Shown here piece after piece: positions 43,786 to 52,929 of a stretch of 64,000 nucleotides of DNA. The notes beneath the pieces are model-generated. The model worked only from the letters and a program-made list of their open reading frames with translations, was not told where the DNA came from and searched no databases. This DNA is from Paenibacillus guangzhouensis (GTDB taxonomy: Bacteria > Bacillota > Bacilli > Paenibacillales > Paenibacillaceae). Numbering within the stretch: position 1 is the first letter of the stretch; each line of letters begins with the position of its first letter. The stretch lies in the NCBI RefSeq assembly GCF_009363075.1, contig NZ_CP045293.1, positions 1,364,001 through 1,428,000 of the forward strand, given 5' to 3'. A program made the position numbers and the translations under genes.

Positions 43786-43789
43786 CCTG

Positions 43790-44172
43790 CCATTCTGATC
43801 GTAGATCTAGATGCAGAGCGTGTTAAAGTTACCTTGCCAATACCCGAAGAGGGAACGAAAGAGATTCATATATTAAGCCAAATAGCCGGCTTCCCTGTAG
43901 AGTTTACCCGAGTGGAGCGCATCAAAGCCGAAAGCGTACGGGTTGAAGTAAAGACTCATTTTGATGCTGAGAAGCCGAGATCGTTGCAAAATTACATGCT
44001 CTTTTCGAAGGAGTGCACTGGCATGTCCTACAGTTCAAAATTGAACGAGAAGACAAGGACGGTCGAAAGTGAATGGTTGAGCGTCGATCCTGGCCAGAAA
44101 GATATAACCTTCTATATCGGAGAGCCGCAAATCGTCGTGAAAGGTCCCTGGATTCTGAACGATCTAATATAA
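43790..44172 (+). pseudogene. 3' remnant of a DUF4179/DUF5643-type membrane-stress protein gene
   Basis: The reading frame upstream of about 43790 belongs to the antisense MFS remnant. From there ERVKVTLPIPEEGTKEIHIL, EFTRVERIKAESVRVEVKTH and KDITFYIGEPQIVVKGPW match, from memory, the C-terminal domain of DUF4179 proteins (often encoded after ECF sigma factors). The signal/membrane part and first extracellular domain are missing. There is no ribosome binding site. Confidence 0.6.
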
Positions 44173-44207
44173 AACTGGGAAGACGCTATCGTCTTACTTT
44201 ACGTGTT

Positions 44208-44239
44208 GGGCAGGCTGCCAAAGCCTGCTTATTTTTTTA
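44208..44239 (+). terminator. Rho-independent terminator after the DUF5643-type remnant
   Basis: GCAGGCT (44210-44216), loop GCCAA, AGCCTGC (44222-44228), then TTATTTTTTT. It is the original terminator of the truncated gene. Confidence 0.85.
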
Positions 44240-44296
44240 GCTAATGGAATTTTCATTCGGATTTACTCGTAGAAGAACATCATCGCGTTACCACTG

Positions 44297-44326
44297 TTTA
44301 ACTCAAGTATTTACATTCGTTTTACG
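44297..44326 (+). promoter_or_regulatory. Candidate PhoP box upstream of alkaline phosphatase
   Basis: TTTAAC (44297), TTTACA (44310) and TTTACG (44321) form three TTAACA-like repeats spaced 11-13 bp, about 75-100 bp before the phosphatase start. This resembles PhoP-binding direct repeats of Bacilli. Confidence 0.45.
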
Positions 44327-44397
44327 CCATGATGATATTCTCCTAATAATGATATTTTAATATTCTAGTAAGCTGTTAACTACGAAGGAGGTACATT

Positions 44398-45762
44398 ATG
44401 TTTAAGAAAATATCTAAAAAAGTCATTCCTTTCGCTGTCGTGTCATCGCTGGCGATTTCTGCAATGGTAGCGGGTGCTGCACCAAGTTCAGCAGATCCTA
44501 AAAAAGAAGATAATAAACAGGTTAAAAATGTTATATTCCTTATCGGTGATGGCATGGGGCTATCCTATACATCTGCTTATCGCTATATGAAAGATGATCC
44601 TAAGACACCGATCAAAGAAAAAACAGAATTCGATAAATATTTTGTGGGAACACAAATGACATATCCTGAGGACGAACATCAGAATATTACCGATTCCGCA
44701 TCTGCCGCAACGGCCATGTCTGCAGGCGTAAAAACATACAATGCCGCAATCGCTGTTGATAATGACTTTACAGAAGTGAAGACGGTTCTAGAGGCAGCGA
44801 AAGAAAAAGGAAAGTCTACCGGTTTGGTAGCTACATCTGAAATCACGCATGCAACACCAGCCGCTTACGGAGCACATGACATCAATCGCAAGAACATGGA
44901 TGCCATTGCAGATGATTACTTCGACCAACTCATCAATAAGAATCATAAAATCGATGTCATGCTGGGTGGCGGTTTGAACAATTTTGTACGTAAAGACAGA
45001 AATCTAACAGAAGAATTCAAAAAAGCCGGATACAGCTATGTGACAGATCGTGAAAGCTTATTGAAGGACACGAATAGCCAAGTTCTCGGATTATTCGCGC
45101 CAGGCGGATTGGATAAAATGATTGACCGCAACGAAAAGACTCCTTCCCTACAAGAGATGACGAAAGCGGCTATCCAACGTCTCAGTAAAAATAAAAACGG
45201 ATTTTTCTTGATGGTCGAAGGCAGCCAAATCGATTGGGCAGGTCATGATAATGATGTTGTTGCATCCATGAGCGAGATGGCCGATTTCGAGAAGGCATTC
45301 AAAGAAGCGATTGATTTTGCTGTGAAAGATGGAAACACGTTAGTTGTTGCGACAGCTGACCATTCCACCGGTGGATTCTCGATTGGCGCCAATGGTATCT
45401 ACAATTTTGATGTAGCTCCGATTAAAGCTGCTAAACGTACGCCAGATTTCATGGCAGCAGAAATTCTTGCCGGTGCAACGGTTGAAGAAACATTGAAAAA
45501 ATATATTGATTTGCAGCTGACAGAGGAAGAAATCAAATCCGTTAAAGATGCAGCGGCTACCAAAGATCAAACGAAGACGGACAATGCGATCGAAGCCATC
45601 TTTAATACGCGTTCCTATACGGGCTGGACAACTGGCGGCCATACGGGAGAAGATGTACCGGTCTATGCATTTGGGCCAGGGAAAGAGAAGTTCGCCGGAC
45701 TTATCGATAACACGGATAATGCAAAAGTCATTTTCAATATCATTGAAGGAAAAAACAAGTAA
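44398..45762 (+). CDS. phoA: Secreted alkaline phosphatase
   Basis: A 454-residue protein with a signal peptide (FAVVSSLAISAMVAGAAPSS, cleavage near 30-33). The metal site IFLIGDGMG, nucleophile region TDSASAATAMSAG (Ser), the central EGSQIDWAGHDND and the late ATADHSTGG and TGGHTGEDVPVYAFGPG are complete, as in PhoA/PhoB of Bacilli. It releases phosphate from esters outside the cell. A good AAGGAGG site and a possible PhoP box suggest induction on phosphate starvation. Confidence 0.93.
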   Translation: MFKKISKKVIPFAVVSSLAISAMVAGAAPSSADPKKEDNKQVKNVIFLIGDGMGLSYTSAYRYMKDDPKTPIKEKTEFDKYFVGTQMTYPEDEHQNITDSASAATAMSAGVKTYNAAIAVDNDFTEVKTVLEAAKEKGKSTGLVATSEITHATPAAYGAHDINRKNMDAIADDYFDQLINKNHKIDVMLGGGLNNFVRKDRNLTEEFKKAGYSYVTDRESLLKDTNSQVLGLFAPGGLDKMIDRNEKTPSLQEMTKAAIQRLSKNKNGFFLMVEGSQIDWAGHDNDVVASMSEMADFEKAFKEAIDFAVKDGNTLVVATADHSTGGFSIGANGIYNFDVAPIKAAKRTPDFMAAEILAGATVEETLKKYIDLQLTEEEIKSVKDAAATKDQTKTDNAIEAIFNTRSYTGWTTGGHTGEDVPVYAFGPGKEKFAGLIDNTDNAKVIFNIIEGKNK

Positions 45763-45806
45763 GCTGTTCATGAAGTCGTGATCAAATCTCTAGACTTATT
45801 TAAACG

Positions 45807-45850
45807 AAGCGGATCTTTCCAACGGCGTTGGGAGACCGCTTTGTTTTTTT
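45807..45850 (+). terminator. Rho-independent terminator of alkaline phosphatase
   Basis: AAGCGG...TTTCC and GGGAGACCGCTT form an interrupted stem with a 9-nt loop, followed by TGTTTTTTT. Confidence 0.8.
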
Positions 45851-45956
45851 GTGACCAGTTATGGATTGCCTCAATCATGCAGTTATGGACCTTCTTATTC
45901 AATCCAATGGCTGATACACTTGCTTAAAATACTTCAATACTATAGGAGCGATAACA

Positions 45957-46487
45957 ATGGATGGTGTGCGTTACAAGATAAGAGAAGTGTTGGACCAGAG
46001 CAAGATTGATGCATTTCTGCAGCAAGCTCGAATCGGACATCTGGGAATGGTCGATGGTCAACTGCCGTATGTTGTTCCACTCAATTTTGTGTGGATGAAC
46101 GGGAAACTTTATTTCCATGGAGCTTCCAGTGGGAGAAGAAATCAAGTTATGAATGCGAATCCGGAAGTCTGTTTTACGGTTTGTGAAGAATATGGAACGA
46201 TTACGGACCCAGTGCCAGCCAAGACGGACACCGCATATATGAGTGTAATCATTTTTGGGAAGGCACAGCCCATCGCAGATCTAGATGAAGCTACATATAT
46301 GTTACAAGCCATGATAGATAAGTATGTGCCTAATTATTATCAACGGCCGTTATCCCAGCAGCATGTAGACAAATATCGGTCAGCAGTATTCGGTGGCCCG
46401 GTACAGGTGTATCGAATCGATCCGCATCATATCACTGCGAAAGAAAATCCGATTGACGAAGAGAAAATGTTCAAACCTCGGAAATGA
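45957..46487 (+). CDS. FMN-binding split-barrel protein (pyridoxamine 5'-phosphate oxidase family, NimA-like)
   Basis: A 176-residue protein. ARIGHLGMVDGQLPYVVPLN and LYFHGASSGRRNQVMNANPE form the FMN phosphate-binding strands, and EVCFTVCEEYG follows as in NimA-type proteins. True PdxH motifs are absent, so it is more likely a flavin reductase or nitroimidazole-type protein than a B6-synthesis enzyme. Its neighbours (PLP-binding protein, MocR regulator) nevertheless have a vitamin-B6 theme. Confidence 0.85.
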   Translation: MDGVRYKIREVLDQSKIDAFLQQARIGHLGMVDGQLPYVVPLNFVWMNGKLYFHGASSGRRNQVMNANPEVCFTVCEEYGTITDPVPAKTDTAYMSVIIFGKAQPIADLDEATYMLQAMIDKYVPNYYQRPLSQQHVDKYRSAVFGGPVQVYRIDPHHITAKENPIDEEKMFKPRK

Positions 46488-46524
46488 TGGATGTATAAGA
46501 TGGGGTAGAAAGAGGGTAGGAGAC

Positions 46525-47268
46525 ATGAGTCAATGCGTTGAGGAGAATCTAAGAGCCGTAAGACGGCAGATGGAAATGGCTTGCCAAGTCTCTGGGCGGA
46601 AAATCGAAGACGTGCAATTGCTGTTGGCGACCAAAACCGTACCGCTTGAAAAATTACAATTGGCTATTCAAGCGGGTGAGACGTTATTTGGGGAAAACAA
46701 GTCGCAAGAGCTTCGGGACAAATTTCCTCTTATGAATCAATATAAGCAGGTCGAATGGCATTTTATCGGACATCTGCAGACGAATAAAGTGAAGGACGTT
46801 GTCAAATATGTGACGCTCATTCATTCCGTGGACCGTCTGAAATTGGGGCAGGCGCTGCACCAACAACTCCTTAAAGAGAATAAGACCATGGATATTCTGG
46901 TACAAATCAACACGTCCTATGAGACTAGTAAATTTGGGACTCCGCCTGAAACGGCAATGGAGCTTGTGGAACAATTATCCCAGTTCGAAACGCTTAACGT
47001 AAAAGGCTTGATGACGATTGGTAAACTCCATGCCACAAACGAAGAGACCCGGCAATGCTTCCGATTATTAAAATCTATCCAGACACAAATCAGAGAGAAA
47101 AACATTCCGCGGGTAGAAATGAATATTCTCTCGATGGGCATGTCAGGTGATTTCAAGGTCGCGATCGAAGAAGGAGCCACCATCATTCGCGTAGGGACAA
47201 GCATATTTGGCCAACGTGAATTACCGGACAGCTATTACTGGAATGAAAACAATCGGTTGGACGATTAG
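46525..47268 (+). CDS. YggS/PROSC family PLP-binding homeostasis protein
   Basis: 247 residues from ATG 46525, which has GGTAGGAG upstream; a longer open frame overlaps the previous gene and is not needed. LLLATKTVPLEKLQLAI holds the PLP lysine (TK), and FGENKSQELRDKF, WHFIGHLQTNKVKD and LSMGMSGDFKVAIEEGAT are all family signatures. It binds PLP without catalysis and buffers vitamin B6. Bacilli usually carry a ylmE copy in the cell-division cluster, so this may be a second copy. Confidence 0.92.
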   Translation: MSQCVEENLRAVRRQMEMACQVSGRKIEDVQLLLATKTVPLEKLQLAIQAGETLFGENKSQELRDKFPLMNQYKQVEWHFIGHLQTNKVKDVVKYVTLIHSVDRLKLGQALHQQLLKENKTMDILVQINTSYETSKFGTPPETAMELVEQLSQFETLNVKGLMTIGKLHATNEETRQCFRLLKSIQTQIREKNIPRVEMNILSMGMSGDFKVAIEEGATIIRVGTSIFGQRELPDSYYWNENNRLDD

Positions 47269-47306
47269 GAGAGTCAGGTTTTTGATCAACATCCGATGGG
47301 ATTCTA

Positions 47307-48740
47307 CTACGATAAAAGCAATCGTGCTAGACGTTGGATGCCTTCTTCAATGGCTGCCTCATCTACTTTTGCAAAACCTAGGACCCATCCTTTTCGTTCG
47401 CTCTCCACACAATATCTGCTAAGCGGATACACGCGGACGCCATGTTCGAGCGCTGATTTCGTTACGGTCTCTTCATCGATCGATGTATCAGCCTCAAGTA
47501 GCATATGCAATCCCGTCTCCACACCGCTTAACGTGAAGCCTTCACTGAGACCGGTCGCAATGATGGCTTTCGTCATCGCTTCGTGTCTGCGCCGATAGAT
47601 ATTTCGAACTCGTCTCATATGGCGCATGAAATGACCATGCTCGATGAAATGCGCAAGCGTTAATTGTTCCATGATCGGAAGATGACGATACGTTAATTCA
47701 TGGACTTGAGCAAGTTGACGAATGGCCTCTTGGGGACCAACGATGGCCGAGATCCGAATCCCAGGGGCAACCATTTTGGAAAAACTCATCATATACAATG
47801 TGTTCTGTGGCTGCTGACTGAACAAGGTTGGAAGCGGGTCGCCGCGATACCGAAATTCGCTGTCGTAATCATCCTCAACAACCCAGAACCGATGTTCAGC
47901 GGCCATGTGTAATAATTGCTGCCTGCGAGGCTCCGACATAATGACGCCAACCGCACACTGGTGCGAAGGGGTAACAAAGACAAGGTTGGATTGAGGGTGA
48001 ATGCAATCTACGCACAGCCCGTATTCGTCGACCGGAACAGAGACGACTTGCATGCGCCGATTTTTCATCGCCATCCAGGCAGCAGGGAAACCGGGATCTT
48101 CAACTGAAATCGTTGCTCCGTCCTGTAGAAGGGCTTGAGCTATCAGGTCGATGCTATGTTGTGCGCCTGACGTTATGATGATTTGATCGGTATTCACATG
48201 AACGCCCCGTTCGAGTGACAAGTAACGCTGAATCTGTTCCCGCAGCGGCAGGAATCCATAGGGGTTGCCGTATGACCAATGATCCAGCTCTGTTGATACG
48301 GAGGCTTGTAAAAACGATCGCCGCCAAATCTGTTGAAATTGTTCATCTATATAGGGTTCATGCGGACTAAAATCGATCTCCACTTCTTGGTGTACTCGGT
48401 CTCCGAACCAACTGTGTAAATGGCCGATGGCATCGTTTAGTAAAGGCAAATCGGGAAGTACCGGTCCATGGGTCGCTGTATCCAATGAAGGACGAGTCGC
48501 GTAAGTCCAATCGCTAACTCTGGTCCCGCCTCGACGAGACGTTATGGTGTACCCGCGGCTGAATAACTCCTCATACACAATCTGTATGGTTGAACGAGAC
48601 ACGCCGATCAGCTGAGCCAGTTCACGAGATGGGAGCAGCAATTCGCCTGGCGGCCATTTTCCAGTTGTAATATTATGTATTGCTTGGTCTAGAAGTTGCT
48701 GCCAGATGGGACGGTCGTCGTCACGGTTTACGGTTAGCAT
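47307..48740 (-). CDS. MocR/PdxR-type regulator (GntR DNA-binding plus aminotransferase-like domain)
   Basis: A 477-residue protein. The N-terminal GntR helix-turn-helix (LPSRELAQLIGVSRSTIQIV) is joined to a fold-type I aminotransferase-like domain with ITSGAQHSIDLIAQALLQDG, VEDDYDSEFRYRG and the lysine loop MSFSKMVAPGIRISAIVG, so PLP should bind. Such regulators sense PLP or an amino acid aldimine. It is divergent from glyA (167 bp between starts), the probable target. GAGGTG lies upstream of the ATG. Confidence 0.92.
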   Translation of the reverse strand: MLTVNRDDDRPIWQQLLDQAIHNITTGKWPPGELLLPSRELAQLIGVSRSTIQIVYEELFSRGYTITSRRGGTRVSDWTYATRPSLDTATHGPVLPDLPLLNDAIGHLHSWFGDRVHQEVEIDFSPHEPYIDEQFQQIWRRSFLQASVSTELDHWSYGNPYGFLPLREQIQRYLSLERGVHVNTDQIIITSGAQHSIDLIAQALLQDGATISVEDPGFPAAWMAMKNRRMQVVSVPVDEYGLCVDCIHPQSNLVFVTPSHQCAVGVIMSEPRRQQLLHMAAEHRFWVVEDDYDSEFRYRGDPLPTLFSQQPQNTLYMMSFSKMVAPGIRISAIVGPQEAIRQLAQVHELTYRHLPIMEQLTLAHFIEHGHFMRHMRRVRNIYRRRHEAMTKAIIATGLSEGFTLSGVETGLHMLLEADTSIDEETVTKSALEHGVRVYPLSRYCVESERKGWVLGFAKVDEAAIEEGIQRLARLLLS

Positions 48741-48808
48741 GCATTCACCTCTAATGCTTCGAATGGATTTATGGATTGCCTACTATGATGATTGATGAAT
48801 ATTTATCA

Positions 48809-48824
48809 GCAATCCAATGATTGC
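48809..48824. promoter_or_regulatory. Candidate MocR operator
   Basis: GCAATCCAATGATTGC is an inverted repeat (6-4-6). A further GATTGC half-site occurs in the same orientation at 48774-48779. Repeated half-sites in the gap between a MocR gene and its target are typical of the family. It lies just upstream of a TATACT -10 candidate (48825-48830) for glyA. Confidence 0.5.
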
Positions 48825-48907
48825 TATACTACATGACAATCTATGCAATTGCAACACAAGAGAAGACATCAGATTTCTTGAATATGCGGACAGAAAGGAA
48901 GCTGTAA

Positions 48908-50152
48908 ATGTACCATTTAGAACAACAAGATCAAGCCGTTGCGAAATCTATTCGGCAAGAACTTGAACGGCAGCGGAATACAATCGAGCTAATTGCGTCC
49001 GAGAACTTTGTCAGCAGGGCAGTCATGGAAGCTACAGGGACAGTACTGACCAACAAATACGCTGAAGGGTATCCAGGAAGAAGATATTATGGCGGATGTC
49101 CGTATGTCGATCAGATCGAGGAGCTTGCCATTCGACGTGTCAAAGCGCTTTTTGGTGCTGATCATGCCAATGTACAACCTCACGCCGGCGCACAGGCGAA
49201 TATGGCGGTTTATTTTGCATCCATTCAGCCTGGTGATACAATATTGGGCATGAATTTATCCCATGGCGGGCATCTTACACACGGGAGTCCGGTCAATTTT
49301 TCAGGGAGGTTCTACAATTTTGTTCCTTATGGCGTCGATGCTCATACGGGGCGCATTGACTTTGACCAAGTACGAAAACTCGCGCATAAGCATCTTCCGC
49401 GTATGATTGTTGCTGGCGCCAGTGCCTATCCAAGAACAATCGAATTTGAGTTGTTCGCCCAAATTGCAGACGAAGTGGGGGCTCTCTTCTTCGTGGATAT
49501 GGCACATATTGCGGGTATTGTCGCAGCAGGGTTGCACCCTAATCCGGTGCCTCACGCACATTTTGTTACGACGACAACGCATAAAACATTACGGGGACCA
49601 AGAGGCGGAGTCATCATGTGCCGTAAACCATGGGCGCAAGCCGTGGATAAAGCGATATTCCCCGGGTCACAAGGCGGTCCGCTAATGCATATCATCGCAG
49701 CGAAAGCCGTTGCGCTAAGCGAAGCAATGCAGCCTGAATTCCGAACGTATATGGAAAAAACACTCGAGAATGCGAACGTATTGGCGGAAACGCTAATGAA
49801 TGAAGGATTAACCGTCGTATCGGGTGGTACAGATAATCATATTGTTTTGGTTGATTTGCGCACGATTGGACTAACGGGCATAGAGGCTGAATCTATACTT
49901 GATGAAGTAGGGATTACGGCGAATAAAAACACCATTCCCCATGATACGGCAAGCCCATTAGTAACGAGTGGGATTCGCTTCGGGACACCGGCGATGACCT
50001 CAAGAGGACTAGGGCCGATGGAAATGAGAGAAATCGGAAGGCTAATAGGACTTGCCTTTAAAAATCCCTTAAGTTCGATCGTTAAAGGTCAAATATCGGA
50101 AAGGGTACGTCATATAACGTCTCAATTTCCTCTATATGAAGAAACTCAATAG
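48908..50152 (+). CDS. glyA: Serine hydroxymethyltransferase
   Basis: A 414-residue protein with full family motifs: [49 protein letters not shown], and the PLP lysine in [14 protein letters not shown]. It converts serine and tetrahydrofolate to glycine and 5,10-methylene-THF. The glyA of Bacilli normally lies near upp and the ATP operon; here it is alone, divergent from a MocR regulator, so it may be a second, regulated copy. Confidence 0.95.
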   Translation: MYHLEQQDQAVAKSIRQELERQRNTIELIASENFVSRAVMEATGTVLTNKYAEGYPGRRYYGGCPYVDQIEELAIRRVKALFGADHANVQPHAGAQANMAVYFASIQPGDTILGMNLSHGGHLTHGSPVNFSGRFYNFVPYGVDAHTGRIDFDQVRKLAHKHLPRMIVAGASAYPRTIEFELFAQIADEVGALFFVDMAHIAGIVAAGLHPNPVPHAHFVTTTTHKTLRGPRGGVIMCRKPWAQAVDKAIFPGSQGGPLMHIIAAKAVALSEAMQPEFRTYMEKTLENANVLAETLMNEGLTVVSGGTDNHIVLVDLRTIGLTGIEAESILDEVGITANKNTIPHDTASPLVTSGIRFGTPAMTSRGLGPMEMREIGRLIGLAFKNPLSSIVKGQISERVRHITSQFPLYEETQ

Positions 50153-50167
50153 AGTGATAGCCTATCG

Positions 50168-50197
50168 GACGAGTCGATTAGACTCGTCTCTTTCTAT
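50168..50197 (+). terminator. Rho-independent terminator of glyA
   Basis: GACGAGTC (50168-50175), loop GATTA, GACTCGTC (50181-50188), then TCTTTCTAT. Confidence 0.8.
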
Positions 50198-50294
50198 TAT
50201 TTACGAAAAGATGCGTATTTTTTGATCGTCATCGGGCATGTATAGAATGTGAGGGTAAACGGTATCACCACTTGACTTTCACTCATTTGTTATT

Positions 50295-50309
50295 GTTCAA
50301 ATGCACAAT
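50295..50309 (+). promoter_or_regulatory. Candidate CdaR operator upstream of the gluconate/glycerate operon
   Basis: GTTCAAATGCACAAT here matches, with a single change, the reverse complement of ATTGTGCAATTGAAC in front of the cdaR-like gene (54031-54045). It lies about 87 bp before the permease ATG and upstream of a TATACT -10 candidate near 50353. Confidence 0.6.
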
Positions 50310-50395
50310 ACATTTCGTTCTTTGATCAATATAATTCTATCGAGCGGGATATTATACTGAAAGCGTATTCAACAAATGCATAGGAGGAACGACAG

Positions 50396-51697
50396 ATGGA
50401 AGGACTAACAATCAGTTGGATTGGGGCTCTCGCAGGACTTGCAATCGCGATCATTTTGATATTAAGAAAGCTCAATCCCGTGTATGCACTCTTTGCAGGC
50501 GCCATTGTTGGGGCGTTAATCGGTGGAGCAAATCTAGAACAAACGGTGAATGTGCTTGTAAGCGGTACACAAAGTGTCATGGGTACGGTCATTCGTGTGC
50601 TTGCAGCTGGCGTATTGGCAGGGGTTATGATGGAATCAGGTGCGGCCGAGACCATTGCGCAAGCGATCGTTAAGAAGTTCGGTGGCAGCAAAGCCATTCT
50701 AGCTCTTGCTCTCGCGACGATGATCATTACTGCTGTAGGGGTATTTATTCCGGTTGCCGTATTGATCGTAGCCCCAATTGCACTATCCGTTGGGAATAAA
50801 ATGGGCATTTCAAAAATTGCTTTATTGCTCGCTTTGTCAGGCGGGGGGAAAGCGGGGAATATTATTTCGCCGAATCCAAATACCATTGCAGCCGCACGCG
50901 GATTCAACTTGGAACTTAGCGATGTCATGCTGGCAGGCTTCATTCCAGCAGTTTGTGGTCTAATTGTCACCGTCATTGTCGCTTCGCTGTTAAAAAATAA
51001 AGGGGTTAAGGTGACCGATGAAGAAGCAGTAGATAACAATAAAGAGATTGATAGTTCGAAATATCCAACATTAGGAAAAGCTATCGTGGGTCCGTTAGTT
51101 GCTGTAATTCTGCTCATGATCAACCCGATTGGTTCGATCGCAGGGATCGATGTCTTGGCTCGTTTTAAAGTCGATGCGATGTACATTCTACCGATTGCTG
51201 CCATTATCGGCATGCTAGCGATGGGTCAAGGGAGCAAAATTCTTCAATATACAGCTTCGGGGATTAACAAAATGACGGCAACCGTATTAATCTTGATCGG
51301 TGCGGGTGGAATCGCTGGACTTATATCGGCATCCGATCTATCTACACAGGTTGTAAGCTTGATTGAAGCATCGGGTATCTCGGGTACCTTCTTGGCACCG
51401 ATTGCAGGGATCCTGATGGCAGCTGCGACAGCGTCTACATCGACAGGGGTTATTCTCGCGACGGGTTCGTTCGGACAAGCCATCCTAGGTATGGGTACCG
51501 CACCGCTTGCTGCATCCGTTATGGTACACACCGGTGCTACTGTCATCGATTCCTTGCCGCAAGGCAACTACTTCCATGTGACGGCGGGAAGCATGAAAAT
51601 GTCGATTAAACAACGGATGGGACTTATTCCGTACGAAGCCATTGTGGGTGGAACAATGACGATCGTAGCGACAATCATTTATGGATTTTTATTCTAA
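50396..51697 (+). CDS. GntP family gluconate/glycerate-type permease
   Basis: A 433-residue protein with about 12 hydrophobic segments. VYALFAGAIVGALIGGANLE near the start, SGGGKAGNIISPNPNTIAAA in the middle (re-entrant loop motif) and VHTGATVIDSLPQGNYFH near the end mark the GntP/ion-transporter fold. It is 21 nt upstream of a glycerate kinase gene, so glycerate or a related sugar acid is the likely substrate. Confidence 0.9.
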   Translation: MEGLTISWIGALAGLAIAIILILRKLNPVYALFAGAIVGALIGGANLEQTVNVLVSGTQSVMGTVIRVLAAGVLAGVMMESGAAETIAQAIVKKFGGSKAILALALATMIITAVGVFIPVAVLIVAPIALSVGNKMGISKIALLLALSGGGKAGNIISPNPNTIAAARGFNLELSDVMLAGFIPAVCGLIVTVIVASLLKNKGVKVTDEEAVDNNKEIDSSKYPTLGKAIVGPLVAVILLMINPIGSIAGIDVLARFKVDAMYILPIAAIIGMLAMGQGSKILQYTASGINKMTATVLILIGAGGIAGLISASDLSTQVVSLIEASGISGTFLAPIAGILMAAATASTSTGVILATGSFGQAILGMGTAPLAASVMVHTGATVIDSLPQGNYFHVTAGSMKMSIKQRMGLIPYEAIVGGTMTIVATIIYGFLF

Positions 51698-51718
51698 AAT
51701 TACGTATGGGGTGAGAAG

Positions 51719-52861
51719 ATGAGAGAGACGACATTTGTATTAGCTCCAGATTCATTTAAAGAGAGCATGACGGCCAAAGAAGTATGTATTGCGATGGAAA
51801 AAGGAATACGTAAAGCATATCCCGAAGCTAACTATATCCATGTGCCAATGGCAGATGGCGGGGAAGGGACGGTACAATCTCTTGTCGATGCTTCAGGCGG
51901 AGAGATTTACTATAAAGAAGTAACAGGGCCGCTCGGACAGAAGGTTACAGCAAAGTACGGTATTCTAGGGGATGGCGAGACTGCTGCCATTGAGATGGCT
52001 TCTGCCAGTGGGATCCACTATGTGACGAAAGAGATGAGGAATCCGTTGATCACGACGACCTTCGGAACGGGTGAGTTAATTCGAGAATGTCTCGATAAAG
52101 GCATTAACAAAATCATTATTGGTATCGGCGGCAGCGCTACGAATGATGGTGGGACAGGGATGGCTGAAGCGCTCGGCGCGAAGTTCCTTGATGCAGAAGG
52201 CCATCAACTGCCTTGCGGCGGAGGGAGTCTCGACAAGTTAGCGAAGGTGGATGTTACTGGATTGGATGAGCGCCTCAAGTATGTGAGCTTGATTGTTGCT
52301 TGTGACGTAACCAATCCACTCTGCGGAGAGCAAGGTGCATCGCATGTGTTCGGTCCGCAGAAGGGGGCTACACCGGAAATGGTGCGACAACTGGATATGA
52401 ATCTTGCACATTACGCAGAAGTTGTGAAGCATCAATTGCACAAGGATGTACGAGATGTTCCTGGCGCTGGTGCTGCGGGTGGATTAGGTGCAGGCCTCTT
52501 AATCTTCACACAAGCGACGCTCCAGAAAGGAATCGAAATCGTGATTGAATACACGGGGCTCAAAGCGAAACTCTCGAGTGCAGATTATGTATTCACAGGA
52601 GAAGGCGGAATCGATTTCCAGACGAAGTTCGGCAAGACGCCTTACGGGGTAGCGAGAACAGCGAAAGAAGCAGGTAAAAAAGTCATCGCGGTCGCCGGAT
52701 ATATCGGCGAAGGAATCGAGACCTTGTATGCGGAAGGGATTGACGCGGTATTCGGCATCGTTCCAGGTGCGAGCGAGCTAGACAAAGTACTGGCAGAGGG
52801 GCAGCAGAACGTTGAACGTACATGTGAGAATATCGCAAGACTGCTCCGGTTAAGCGAGTAA
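51719..52861 (+). CDS. Glycerate kinase (GlxK/GarK type)
   Basis: A 380-residue protein. The family start (VLAPDSFKESMTAKEVCIAM), PMADGGEGTVQSLV, IIGIGGSATNDGGTGMAEAL, PGAGAAGGLGAGLLIF and the final FTGEGGIDFQTKFGKTPYG are complete. It phosphorylates D-glycerate to 2-phosphoglycerate (or 3-phosphoglycerate). It forms an operon with the GntP permease. Confidence 0.95.
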   Translation: MRETTFVLAPDSFKESMTAKEVCIAMEKGIRKAYPEANYIHVPMADGGEGTVQSLVDASGGEIYYKEVTGPLGQKVTAKYGILGDGETAAIEMASASGIHYVTKEMRNPLITTTFGTGELIRECLDKGINKIIIGIGGSATNDGGTGMAEALGAKFLDAEGHQLPCGGGSLDKLAKVDVTGLDERLKYVSLIVACDVTNPLCGEQGASHVFGPQKGATPEMVRQLDMNLAHYAEVVKHQLHKDVRDVPGAGAAGGLGAGLLIFTQATLQKGIEIVIEYTGLKAKLSSADYVFTGEGGIDFQTKFGKTPYGVARTAKEAGKKVIAVAGYIGEGIETLYAEGIDAVFGIVPGASELDKVLAEGQQNVERTCENIARLLRLSE

Positions 52862-52878
52862 GGTATGAGATAAGATCG

Positions 52879-52913
52879 AAAAAGCCTCGGCAGCATGTGC
52901 TTCGAGGCTTTTG
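52879..52913. terminator. Bidirectional terminator between glycerate kinase and cdaR-like genes
   Basis: AAAAAGCCTCG (52879-52889) and CGAGGCTTTT (52903-52912) form a 10-bp stem with A/T flanks on both sides. Confidence 0.8.
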
Positions 52914-52929
52914 TAGTCTTTTCATACAG

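Noticed and set aside
45957-46487. Genuine pyridoxamine phosphate oxidase (PdxH)
   Set aside because: The fold matches but PdxH-specific substrate motifs are absent; it is closer to NimA-type flavin proteins.
50326-51213. 295-codon minus-strand open frame
   Set aside because: Lies antisense to the GntP permease; Ala/Thr/Ile-rich shadow of hydrophobic codons, no ribosome binding site.
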